Shown here one piece after another: positions 1 to 5,967 of a stretch of DNA of 5,967 bases. Every line of letters begins with the position of its first letter. Within the stretch, counting starts at the first letter, position 1. The stretch is from Alphaproteobacteria bacterium (lineage in GTDB: Bacteria > Pseudomonadota > Alphaproteobacteria > Micavibrionales > Micavibrionaceae): assembly GCA_030432775.1 (NCBI GenBank), contig JAUILO010000144.1, forward strand, positions 1 to 5,967, read 5' to 3'. Position numbers and translations under genes: made by a program. Under the pieces are notes generated by a model that made no database searches, was not told the DNA's origin, and worked only from the letters and a program-made list of their open reading frames with translations.

Positions 1-303
1 GATACCCTACACCCTGCCTATGGCATTTACGCGACTTTTGTTCAAATCATAGAAGACGGCGAAGATGCACCATGGCTTCCAGCAGCAACCAATATCGGCA
101 TTCGTCCCATGTTCGAAGTCGCTATCGGTCAGGTCGAAGCGCATATTCTGGATTTTGACCGTGATATATACCATAAAACCTTGCGTATCAGGCCTGTGCA
201 GAAATTACGAGGCGAAGCCAAGTTCGATTCACTGGATGAATTAATCAGTCAAATTGAAAAAGACTGCCAAACAGCTATGAACGTGCTTAAAAACTCTCAA
301 TAA
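1..303 (+). CDS. ribF: Bifunctional riboflavin kinase/FMN adenylyltransferase, C-terminal part (5' end outside window)
   Basis: RibF phosphorylates riboflavin to FMN and adenylates FMN to FAD in the cytoplasm. The open frame runs in from the window edge with no start, and 100 residues are visible up to the TAA at 301-303. They correspond to the end of the riboflavin kinase domain. Seen: a PAYGIYAT stretch (residues 5-12), the NIGIRPMF segment (about 30-37) matching the family's N-I-G-x-R-P-x-F flavin/nucleotide-binding loop, then VEAHILDFDRDIY (about 43-55) and LRGEAKFDSLDELISQI (about 68-84), the usual helical finish of RibF. The N-terminal FAD synthetase domain lies upstream of the window. 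The position before ileS is the common proteobacterial arrangement. The first ATG inside the visible part (109) is internal to the domain and is not the gene start. Identification is by recalled family motifs. Confidence 0.93.
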   Translation, partial: DTLHPAYGIYATFVQIIEDGEDAPWLPAATNIGIRPMFEVAIGQVEAHILDFDRDIYHKTLRIRPVQKLRGEAKFDSLDELISQIEKDCQTAMNVLKNSQ

Positions 304-403
304 CATCACGATTTTAGCGCCTTTTCACTTGATTTTTCATAGGCTGTTAAGCCATAGTACCAGCATGTTAAAAGCAATAGCGCACATCATTCGAATTATC
401 ACC

Positions 404-428
404 CCGGCCTTTACCGCATAAAGGCCGG
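404..428 (+). terminator. Strong perfect stem-loop after ribF; possible terminator or leader structure
   Basis: Ten perfectly complementary base pairs (CCGGCCTTTA at 404-413 with TAAAGGCCGG at 419-428) enclose a five-base loop CCGCA (414-418). The base of the stem is six G:C pairs, so it should be stable. It lies 100 bases after the ribF stop and 105 bases before the chosen ileS start. It is not followed by a T-run (the next bases are CGCGTATATC), so it is not a canonical intrinsic terminator. It could end the ribF transcript in a U-tract-independent way, protect an RNA end, be a dispersed palindromic repeat, or be part of the ileS leader. The structure is certain from the sequence; the role is inferred. 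Confidence 0.4.
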
Positions 429-444
429 CGCGTATATCATTATG

Positions 445-464
445 GCAGGCAGAAGATGCCCTGC
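445..464 (+). promoter_or_regulatory. Second small stem-loop in the ileS upstream region
   Basis: GCAGGCA (445-451) can pair with TGCCCTGC (457-464), giving seven pairs with one bulged C at 459 and the loop GAAGA (452-456). It begins 16 bases after the larger stem-loop at 404-428, so the two would stack as tandem hairpins in any transcript crossing the gap. The hairpin contains the upstream in-frame ATG at 456 and would partly bury it, which is one more reason to prefer the ileS start at 534. Any regulatory role is conjecture. Confidence 0.3.
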
Positions 465-533
465 TCAAACAAACAACAAATAAGTAATCTGTATATTTAT
501 AAGATTAAGAGCGTAGAGAATCTGGATCGTGTT

Positions 534-3434
534 ATGACGAATAGTAATGAAAACAACAAAGACCTGTACAAAGAAACCGTATTTCTTCCAAAAACCGAAT
601 TTCCGATGCGAGGCGGTTTACCACAGCAAGAACCGGAAATTCTGAAAAAATGGGAAGAGATGGATTTATACAATGCCATCCGCGAACAAAGCAAAGACCG
701 TAAGAAATGGATTTTACACTGGGGGCCTCCATACGCGAACGGCCACGCCCATATTGGTCACGCTTTCACAAAATCCCTCAAAGACGTGGTCAACAGATCA
801 TGGCAAATGATGGGCTATGATGCGCCGCTTGTTCCGGGCTGGGATTGCCACGGTTTGCCTATCGAATGGAAAATCGAAGAAAAATACAGAGAAGAAGGCA
901 AAGACAAGGACGAAGTTGACACATTGACCTTCCGTCAGGAATGTCGCCAATTCGCCAAAAAATGGGTTGATATCCAGTCTTCCGAATTCCAGCGCGTTGG
1001 CGTTATGGCCGATTGGGAAAACCCATATCTGACCATGACAAAAAATGCCGAAGCCCGCATAGCACAGGAAATCCATAAGTTCCTGAAGAACGGCTTGCTT
1101 TACGAAGGTGTCAAACCGGTTATGTGGTCTGTTGTTGAAAAAACAGCCCTTGCCGAAGCCGAAGTGGAATATAAAGAACATAAATCCATCACAATCTGGA
1201 TCCAGTTCCCGGTAATCAGCACAAATTGCAAGGCTCTGGAAGATGCTTCGATTGTTATCTGGACAACAACGCCTTGGACAATGCCATCCAACCGTGCGGT
1301 AGCGTATGCAGACCATATTGAATATGGCGTATTTGAAATTAAAGATGTTTCAAAAGATAGCCGCGCAACAGTCGGCAAGAAGATAGCTCTTGCCTTATCG
1401 CTTGCCGAAGATGTGAAAAAAACCGCACAGATCACCGAATGGGCACAAGTAGCCACATTTACCGGTAAAGACGTTGAAGGTACGATCTGTGCCCACCCGT
1501 TACGCGGCAAAGGATATGATTTTGATGTCCCTGCACTATCAGGCGATTTTGTCACCGATGAAGCCGGTACCGGTTTCGTGCATATCGCCCCCGGTCACGG
1601 CGCAGACGATTTTTACCTGGGTCAGGCCAATGGCGTTGAAGTCACCGATAATGTTACCGATGACGGCTTGTTCCGTGATCATGTACCGTTATTTGCCGGA
1701 CAGGCTGTTTACACCGAAACGGGCGAAATGGGCAGCGGAAATTTTGCTGTTCTCAAGGAAATGAACGATGTTGGTGCATTGCTTGCTAAAGGTAGCATGC
1801 GTCACGAATACCCACATAGCTGGCGTTCCAAAGCCCCCCTTATTTTCCGTACCACACCGCAATGGTTCATCGCCATGGATAAAAAGACCGAAGGCGGCTA
1901 CACATTACGTGAAAAAGCTCTGGAAGAGATCAAAAATACGAACTGGGTTCCATCCCAAGGTGAAAACCGTATCTCTGCCATGATTGCCCAGCGTCCTGAC
2001 TGGTGTATTTCAAGACAGCGTTCTTGGGGCGTGCCGATTGCGTTATTCATTAACAAGGAAACCGGCAAAGTATTAAAAGACGAAGCCGTTCTGGACCGCA
2101 TTATCGAGATTTTCGAAGCTGAAGGGTCTGATGCATGGTGGGCAAGACCAACCAGCGATTTCCTCGGCAGCGACTATAATGTCGATGATTACAAACAAGT
2201 CTTCGACATTGTTGATGTCTGGTTTGAGTCTGGCTGTACGCACGCCTTTGTTGTCGAAGACCGCGAAGAACTCCGCTCACCTGCCGATTTATACCTTGAA
2301 GGTTCCGACCAGCATCGTGGCTGGTTCCATTCATCACTTCTTGAATCCTGCGGCACAAGAGGACAAGCGCCTTATAAAAATGTACTGACCCACGGTTTCA
2401 TTCTGGATGAAAAAGGCTATAAAATGTCCAAATCTTTGGGCAATGTTGTAGCCCCATCGGAAGTGTGGGATCAATACGGCTCTGATATTTTACGTCTATG
2501 GGCCATTACGGTTGATTACACCGAAGATGTATCCATTGGCAATAACATCCTGAAAAGCACAGGTGATATTTATCGCCGCATCCGTAACACATTCCGTTTC
2601 TTGCTTGGCGGCCTTGAAGGCATCAGCAAAGCCGAGATTTTAAGCGCGGATGAATACAGCAAGATGCCCGAACTTGAACAGCTCGTACTACACTGGCTGC
2701 ATGATATGGATGGAAAGATCAAAGAAGATATCCAAAAATATCAATTCAATAGAATGGCGCATAGATTGCATAATTTCTGTACAAACGAGTTATCATCTTT
2801 GTATTTCGATATCCGTAAAGACAGTCTGTATTGTGACCATTCCGAATCAATCAAGCGTCGCGCATGCCGTACTGTAATGCTTCATATCTATGATTGCCTT
2901 GTATCTTGGCTTGCGCCTGTGCTTTGTTTCACAACAGAAGAAGCATGGAGCCACAGACCGGAAGGTATGTTTGACGATGCCCAAAGTGTTCATTTACGTA
3001 CATTCCCAGACATTCCGGCCAGTTGGAAAAATGATGAGCTAAGCGCAAAATGGGGCGAAGCCATTAAAATTCGTCGCGTGATTCTGGGCGCACTTGAACC
3101 CAAGCGTGCCGATAAGACCATCGGATCGTCTTTGGAAGCTGCGCCAGTTATCCACACATCCGAAGAGATACACAGCAAGGTCAAAGATATCGACATGGCC
3201 GAGCTTGGCATCACCTCGCAAGCCGCTCTGATAGCTGGAAACATCCCTGAAGGTGCTTTTACCCTGAATGACATCAAAGATGTCGGCGTTGTTTTCGAAA
3301 AAGCAGATGGTGACAAATGTGAAAGATGCTGGCAAATTTTAGAGGATGTCGGAAGCAATGATGACCATCCGGCATTGTGCAAACGCTGCGCTCATGTTGT
3401 AATAGATCATCAAAAAGAAAAGAAAGTGGCATAA
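534..3434 (+). CDS. ileS: Isoleucine--tRNA ligase
   Basis: This is a cytoplasmic class I aminoacyl-tRNA synthetase that charges tRNA-Ile and hydrolyses mischarged Val-tRNA-Ile. From ATG 534 it has 966 residues, a full-length bacterial size. Visible in order: the N-terminal FLPKTEFPMRGGLP element (17-30), HIGH (73-76) within PPYANGHAHIGHA, PGWDCHGLPIEWK (101-113), the CP1 editing domain with WTTTPWTMPSNRA (243-255) and GTGFVHIAPGHGADDF (345-360), DWCISRQRSWGVP (489-501), DVWFESG (561-567), LEGSDQHRGWF (588-598), KMSKS (630-634), an anticodon-binding helical region, and a C-terminal zinc site with Cys929, Cys932, Cys949 and Cys952. The zinc ribbon fits the common bacterial type of IleRS, usually mupirocin sensitive (family knowledge). 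An in-frame ATG at 456 would add 26 residues lacking family resemblance. ATG 534 has only a weak GGA (524-526) seven bases upstream, so the start is somewhat uncertain. lspA follows after one base. Confidence 0.97.
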   Translation: MTNSNENNKDLYKETVFLPKTEFPMRGGLPQQEPEILKKWEEMDLYNAIREQSKDRKKWILHWGPPYANGHAHIGHAFTKSLKDVVNRSWQMMGYDAPLVPGWDCHGLPIEWKIEEKYREEGKDKDEVDTLTFRQECRQFAKKWVDIQSSEFQRVGVMADWENPYLTMTKNAEARIAQEIHKFLKNGLLYEGVKPVMWSVVEKTALAEAEVEYKEHKSITIWIQFPVISTNCKALEDASIVIWTTTPWTMPSNRAVAYADHIEYGVFEIKDVSKDSRATVGKKIALALSLAEDVKKTAQITEWAQVATFTGKDVEGTICAHPLRGKGYDFDVPALSGDFVTDEAGTGFVHIAPGHGADDFYLGQANGVEVTDNVTDDGLFRDHVPLFAGQAVYTETGEMGSGNFAVLKEMNDVGALLAKGSMRHEYPHSWRSKAPLIFRTTPQWFIAMDKKTEGGYTLREKALEEIKNTNWVPSQGENRISAMIAQRPDWCISRQRSWGVPIALFINKETGKVLKDEAVLDRIIEIFEAEGSDAWWARPTSDFLGSDYNVDDYKQVFDIVDVWFESGCTHAFVVEDREELRSPADLYLEGSDQHRGWFHSSLLESCGTRGQAPYKNVLTHGFILDEKGYKMSKSLGNVVAPSEVWDQYGSDILRLWAITVDYTEDVSIGNNILKSTGDIYRRIRNTFRFLLGGLEGISKAEILSADEYSKMPELEQLVLHWLHDMDGKIKEDIQKYQFNRMAHRLHNFCTNELSSLYFDIRKDSLYCDHSESIKRRACRTVMLHIYDCLVSWLAPVLCFTTEEAWSHRPEGMFDDAQSVHLRTFPDIPASWKNDELSAKWGEAIKIRRVILGALEPKRADKTIGSSLEAAPVIHTSEEIHSKVKDIDMAELGITSQAALIAGNIPEGAFTLNDIKDVGVVFEKADGDKCERCWQILEDVGSNDDHPALCKRCAHVVIDHQKEKKVA

Positions 3435-3435
3435 T

Positions 3436-3948
3436 ATGTTACAAACCCGTTTATTCGCTGCGTTACTGATTATATTTGTTGTTATCGGATTCGATCAGGC
3501 GACCAAGTGGATCGCATGGGAAAATTTCTATGGGAATACGGTAACAGTTCTACCTTTTCTAAACTTTGTTCTGATCATTAACAAAGGCATTGCCTTTGGC
3601 ATGCTTGAAGGCATCGTCACAAACGAGATAATCATTGCCGCGTCATCCTTTATGGTTATAGTTTTGACCTTCATTATGCTTAAATCCGAAAGAACTGCGG
3701 TTTCTTTTGCACTAAGCCTTGTGATTGGCGGCGCGATCAGCAATATTATCGATAGAATGCGTACTGTTGATAATTTCCGTCTGGAAGGTGTGATCGATTT
3801 TCTTGATTTCCACTTTGCCGGATGGCACTACCCCGCATTTAACATCGCAGATGCCTGTATAGTCATCGGTGTTCTATTCTTGATTTATGACCTCATTTAT
3901 CTGGAACCTAAAGATAAAAGGAAGCAAAATGAAAAAGATGAGTATTAA
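3436..3948 (+). CDS. lspA: Lipoprotein signal peptidase (signal peptidase II)
   Basis: LspA is an inner-membrane aspartic protease that removes the signal peptide from diacylglyceryl-modified prolipoproteins just before the lipobox cysteine. The 170-residue length is typical. Seen: DQATK (20-24) at the end of the first membrane helix, NKGIAFGM (49-56) with conserved Asn49, GGAISNIIDR (98-107), VIDF (119-122) and FNIAD (135-139). By comparison with characterised LspA proteins, Asp121 and Asp139 should be the catalytic pair, with Asn103, Asp106, Arg107 and Asn136 as conserved polar partners. Four hydrophobic segments are apparent (about 5-27, 60-82, 89-105, 134-156). The stretch between NIIDR and VIDF is about six residues longer than in the Pseudomonas enzyme. 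The gene starts one base after the ileS stop, implying cotranscription, perhaps with translational coupling. Its charged C-terminal tail overlaps the next gene by 20 bases. Confidence 0.97.
   Translation: MLQTRLFAALLIIFVVIGFDQATKWIAWENFYGNTVTVLPFLNFVLIINKGIAFGMLEGIVTNEIIIAASSFMVIVLTFIMLKSERTAVSFALSLVIGGAISNIIDRMRTVDNFRLEGVIDFLDFHFAGWHYPAFNIADACIVIGVLFLIYDLIYLEPKDKRKQNEKDEY
3917..3923 (+). promoter_or_regulatory. Ribosome binding site that fixes the start of the lipoprotein gene
   Basis: A purine-rich AAAGGAA inside the end of lspA lies five bases before ATG 3929. It supports that start over the in-frame ATG at 3887, which would place extra polar residues before the signal peptide, and over ATG 3938. 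Its position inside lspA means the lipoprotein is probably translated from the same mRNA. Confidence 0.65.
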
Positions 3949-4468
3949 AAAGCTCAACATTCTGGCTATTGGTTGCATGGTTCTAACACTAAGCGGCTGC
4001 GAAAGCGCAAAAGAACAACTCGGCATGAACCGTCATGCACCTGACGAGTTTGCCGTTCTACAGCGCGCACCACTTGAACTGCCACCGGATTATTCTTTGC
4101 GTCCACCACAACCTGGCGCACCAAGACCACAAGAACAAACTGTCTCATCCGATCAGCCACGCACACTTGTGTTTGGCAATGCACAGGAAAGCACTACCAT
4201 CCCGGCAAGCGGCGAATCTGCGCTGCTTAATCAGGCTGGCGCAGGGGTTATAGAGCCAGGCATACGTGAAACCGTTGACCATGAAACAAATACCCAAAAG
4301 CCAAAGGATAAATCCGTATCCGAGAAAATTTTCGGCTTCGGTTTTGGCGATGACGATAAAAAAGCGGCCTCTGTTGTTGATCCCAAAGCAGAAGCAGAAC
4401 GCATTAGAAAAAACCAAGAAGAAGGCGCACCTGTGACAAAGGGTGAAACGCCAACTATTGAACAATAG
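3929..4468 (+). CDS. DUF3035 family outer-membrane lipoprotein, BamF-like
   Basis: This is a predicted lipoprotein of 179 residues. A lysine-rich start (MKKMSIKK) is followed by a hydrophobic stretch (9-21) and the lipobox LSGC, with the lipidated cysteine at 24. Glu at mature position +2, not Asp, predicts sorting to the outer membrane. The mature protein has the DUF3035 pattern: APDEFAVLQRAPLELPPDY (37-55) then SLRPPQPGAPRP (56-67), a central SGESALLNQAGAG (94-106) and IRE (112-114), and a C-terminal VVDPKAEAERIRKN (149-162) ending in GETPTIEQ (172-179). This alphaproteobacterial family has been linked to the BAM complex as subunit BamF, related to BamC through a proline-rich lasso-like segment; I infer that role from recall and it is not proven here. 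There is little sign of a folded globular domain, and most of the chain looks extended. It overlaps lspA by 20 bases, so the signal peptidase and a probable substrate are adjacent. It begins with a good ribosome binding site (AAAGGAA). Confidence 0.88.
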   Translation: MKKMSIKKLNILAIGCMVLTLSGCESAKEQLGMNRHAPDEFAVLQRAPLELPPDYSLRPPQPGAPRPQEQTVSSDQPRTLVFGNAQESTTIPASGESALLNQAGAGVIEPGIRETVDHETNTQKPKDKSVSEKIFGFGFGDDDKKAASVVDPKAEAERIRKNQEEGAPVTKGETPTIEQ

Positions 4469-4563
4469 GCGCTCCAGACTAATTTAGTATTCTAGAAGCC
4501 GCTACTTCTAGCAATACTGTTATTGCTGTATTGCCATTATCATTTTCTAATAAGGCTGATCAT
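4469..4563 (+). other. Intergenic gap with competing inverted repeats before the M16 gene
   Basis: Three short perfect inverted repeats lie within 43 bases. CTAGAAG (4492-4498) pairs with CTTCTAG (4505-4511) around a six-base loop. AGCAATA (4510-4516) pairs with TATTGCT (4521-4527) around CTGT. GCAATAC (4511-4517) can instead pair with GTATTGC (4528-4534). The second and third share their left arm, so they exclude each other. None is followed by a clean T-run, although the sequence after 4535 is T-rich. A weak terminator, an attenuator-like leader or an operator are all possible. No convincing promoter is visible: the best -10-like box (TCTAAT, 4546-4551) abuts the ribosome binding site. Confidence 0.4.
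4552..4555 (+). promoter_or_regulatory. Ribosome binding site of the M16 peptidase gene
   Basis: AAGG lies eight bases before ATG 4564. It supports this start, which also gives a proper Sec signal peptide. Confidence 0.55.
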
Positions 4564-5967
4564 ATGAACCACATTAAGTCACTGATAATTGCTGTTGTCA
4601 TTTTCCTCAGCATATCCTCTAGCTCCTTTGCCGCTGACAAGATATTCAACGCAGAAACAACAACACTTGATAATGGCTTAATGGTTGTTGTTATTCCTAA
4701 CCACCGCATTCCTGTTATCACGCATATGGTGTGGTATCGTGTTGGCGCGGCTGATGAACAAGCCGGTTTATCCGGTATTGCCCATTTTCTTGAACATATG
4801 CTGTTCAAAGGCTCAGACAATGTCGCGCCTGGTGAATTTTCAAAGGCCGTCAAGTCTTTGGGAGGTCAGGACAACGCCTTTACATCATATGATTACACAG
4901 CCTTCTTTCAAACAGTCACCAGCGAACACCTTGAAAAAGTGATGGAGATGGAAGCTGACCGCATGCGGAACATTCTGTTGCGCGAAGAAGACATTGAATC
5001 AGAACGCAAGGTTGTCATCGAAGAGCGCCGTCAGGTTACAGAAAACGATCCGGTCAGCCATTTCTCGGAGCAATTATCAACCGCCCTATTCCCCAACCAC
5101 CCGTATGGCACACCGATTATTGGCTGGTTACACGAAATTGAAGGTCTAGACAGACTTGTTCTAAAAAGCTTTTACGATAGATGGTATGCCCCCAATAACG
5201 CCATCCTGGTTGTATCCGGCGACATTACAATGAAAGAACTTAAACCTCTGGCCGAGAAAATTTACGGCGCAGTCCCCAAGCGCAACGTCCCCACACGCAA
5301 CTGGCCTATCGTGCCGCCGCTACCGGGCAAACAATCGCTTGAGCTGCACCACCCTTCTATTCAACAACCAGCCTTTATGCGCATTTACCGCGTACCGAGC
5401 TTCAACCAAAGCAAGGAAGATTCATTAGCCTTTCAGGTCTTGGAAAATATTGTCAGCGCCGGTGCATCAACCCGTTTTTATAAAGACCTTGTCATCGAAC
5501 AAAAAGTGGCAACCGGAGCCGCATTATCATATGGCGGCAACAATGTTTCAGATTCCAAGCTTTACATACAAGCCACACCGGCCGAAGGAATCACTTTGGA
5601 AGAATTAGAGGCCGCTATTGATAACGAACTACACATGCTCATCACTCAAGGCGTGACAGATGAAGAGATGAGCGAGGCTAAATCGCGCTTAAAAGACCAA
5701 TCTGTATTCGCAAGAGACAGCATCACCGGACCTGCCATGGTATTTGGCCGTATGTTGATCACGGGATCATCCATTGATGATATAGAATACTGGCCAGATC
5801 AAATTGACAGTGTCACAAAGGAACAAGTGCAAGATGTAGCCGCACGCTTCCTTGACCCCAAACATTACGGCAAAAGGCCGTATGTGAACGGTTATCTGTA
5901 TCCGGCGCAGGATGAAGATAAACAAACAACAGAGCCACAAGCACCACAAACAGTGCCACAAACAGGA
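4564..5967 (+). CDS. Periplasmic M16 family zinc peptidase (insulinase/pitrilysin type), 3' end beyond window
   Basis: This is a zinc metalloprotease expected to act on peptides or unfolded proteins in the periplasm; the substrate is unknown. The frame is open through the window end, giving 468 residues without a stop. Seen: an N-terminal Sec signal peptide with a hydrophobic core (7-18) and likely cleavage after Ala23 (SFA/AD), with no lipobox; TTLDNGLMVVVIPNHRIPV (33-51); the inverted zinc motif HFLEH (74-78), with His74 and His78 as zinc ligands and Glu77 as catalytic base; GGQDNAFTSYDYTAF (100-114); and ERKVVIEERRQ (147-157), where Glu153 or Glu154 is the expected third zinc ligand. RWYAPNNAILVVSGD and a second, non-catalytic M16 half (from about residue 265, with ENIVSAGASTRFY) complete the usual two-domain layout. 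The chain ends in a Gln/Pro/Thr-rich tail, so the stop is probably close. Alphaproteobacteria often have a second M16 gene directly after this one; that lies outside the window. Confidence 0.95.
   Translation, partial: MNHIKSLIIAVVIFLSISSSSFAADKIFNAETTTLDNGLMVVVIPNHRIPVITHMVWYRVGAADEQAGLSGIAHFLEHMLFKGSDNVAPGEFSKAVKSLGGQDNAFTSYDYTAFFQTVTSEHLEKVMEMEADRMRNILLREEDIESERKVVIEERRQVTENDPVSHFSEQLSTALFPNHPYGTPIIGWLHEIEGLDRLVLKSFYDRWYAPNNAILVVSGDITMKELKPLAEKIYGAVPKRNVPTRNWPIVPPLPGKQSLELHHPSIQQPAFMRIYRVPSFNQSKEDSLAFQVLENIVSAGASTRFYKDLVIEQKVATGAALSYGGNNVSDSKLYIQATPAEGITLEELEAAIDNELHMLITQGVTDEEMSEAKSRLKDQSVFARDSITGPAMVFGRMLITGSSIDDIEYWPDQIDSVTKEQVQDVAARFLDPKHYGKRPYVNGYLYPAQDEDKQTTEPQAPQTVPQTG
5935..5967 (+). 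repeat. Short in-frame Pro-Gln-x repeat in the M16 protein tail
   Basis: The triplet pair CCACAA occurs three times in the last 33 bases (5935, 5944, 5956), encoding PQA-PQTV-PQTG at residues 458-468. The last two copies share CCACAAACA. It reads as a low-complexity, probably disordered C-terminal extension of the peptidase, cut by the window end, so the repeat number is unknown. Confidence 0.6.

Larger units (their letters stand above)
304..533 (+). other. Non-coding gap between ribF and ileS
   Basis: This 230-base stretch separates two genes that are tightly linked in many Proteobacteria. I see no tRNA or supported small gene in it. It holds two stem-loops (404-428 and 445-464, listed separately) followed by an A-rich, apparently unstructured run (about 465-510) before the ileS start. 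A weak sigma70-like pair can be drawn (TTGATT at 329-334 and CATAGT at 353-358, spacing 18, four of six matches each), but it is too poor to call as a promoter. The likely content is the end of the ribF transcript and the ileS 5' untranslated leader. Confidence 0.6.

Noticed and set aside
442..483. Possible 13-residue leader peptide (ATG 442 to TAA 481-483) upstream of ileS
   Set aside because: It has no isoleucine codons and no recognisable ribosome binding site, so an isoleucine attenuation peptide is not supported.
498..503. TATAAG as a -10 promoter box before ileS
   Set aside because: No -35-like sequence is found at an acceptable spacing; the upstream bases are A/C-rich.
456..533. N-terminal extension of IleRS from ATG 456
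   Set aside because: The 26 added residues do not resemble IleRS N-termini, and the ATG lies inside a predicted hairpin. ATG 534 gives the expected start shortly before the conserved FLPKTEFPMR element. An AGG at 447-449 keeps the longer form from being fully excluded.
3887..3928. Longer start for the lipoprotein gene at ATG 3887
   Set aside because: It would put 14 extra residues before a signal peptide that already has a normal lysine-rich start at 3929, next to a good ribosome binding site.
4145..4465. Minus-strand open frame opposite the lipoprotein gene
   Set aside because: Its translation shows no family resemblance, and the + strand frame has clear lipobox and DUF3035 motifs. Other minus-strand frames opposite ileS and the M16 gene were discarded for the same reason.
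4523..4551. TTGCTG/TCTAAT promoter with 17-base spacing before the M16 gene
   Set aside because: The -35 matches only three of six positions, and transcription would begin downstream of the ribosome binding site.

Overview
The window looks like chromosomal housekeeping DNA from a moderate-GC alphaproteobacterium. All genes are on the + strand. The order is ribF (3' end) – ileS – lspA – a DUF3035 (BamF-like) lipoprotein – a periplasmic M16 peptidase (5' part). The ribF–ileS–lspA part is widespread in Proteobacteria. The DUF3035 lipoprotein followed by an M16 peptidase points specifically to Alphaproteobacteria. That assignment rests on recalled family distribution and was not tested by a search. 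I see no mobile element, tRNA, rRNA, CRISPR array or phage gene.

Layout. 1-303 is the C-terminal end of the bifunctional riboflavin kinase/FAD synthetase RibF. 304-533 is a 230-base non-coding stretch with two closely spaced stem-loops (404-428 and 445-464) upstream of ileS. 534-3434 is a complete isoleucyl-tRNA synthetase with the HIGH, KMSKS, editing and C-terminal zinc-binding elements. One base later, 3436-3948 encodes lipoprotein signal peptidase II. Its 3' end overlaps by 20 bases the start of a 179-residue lipoprotein (3929-4468) with a clear lipobox and the DUF3035 sequence pattern. A 95-base gap (4469-4563) carries several small, partly competing inverted repeats. It is followed by an M16-family zinc peptidase with a Sec signal peptide (4564 to the window end, still open at residue 468).

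How the genes fit together. ribF and ileS serve cofactor synthesis and translation. The downstream three form an envelope group: LspA cleaves prolipoprotein signal peptides, the next gene encodes a lipoprotein that should be an LspA substrate and may be an accessory of the beta-barrel assembly (BAM) machine, and the M16 protein is a likely periplasmic protease. Tight packing from ileS through the lipoprotein suggests a single transcript. The M16 gene may be read through or separately controlled.

I found no convincing new biological system. The most worthwhile second looks are the two intergenic structured regions and the lspA/lipoprotein/M16 envelope linkage.
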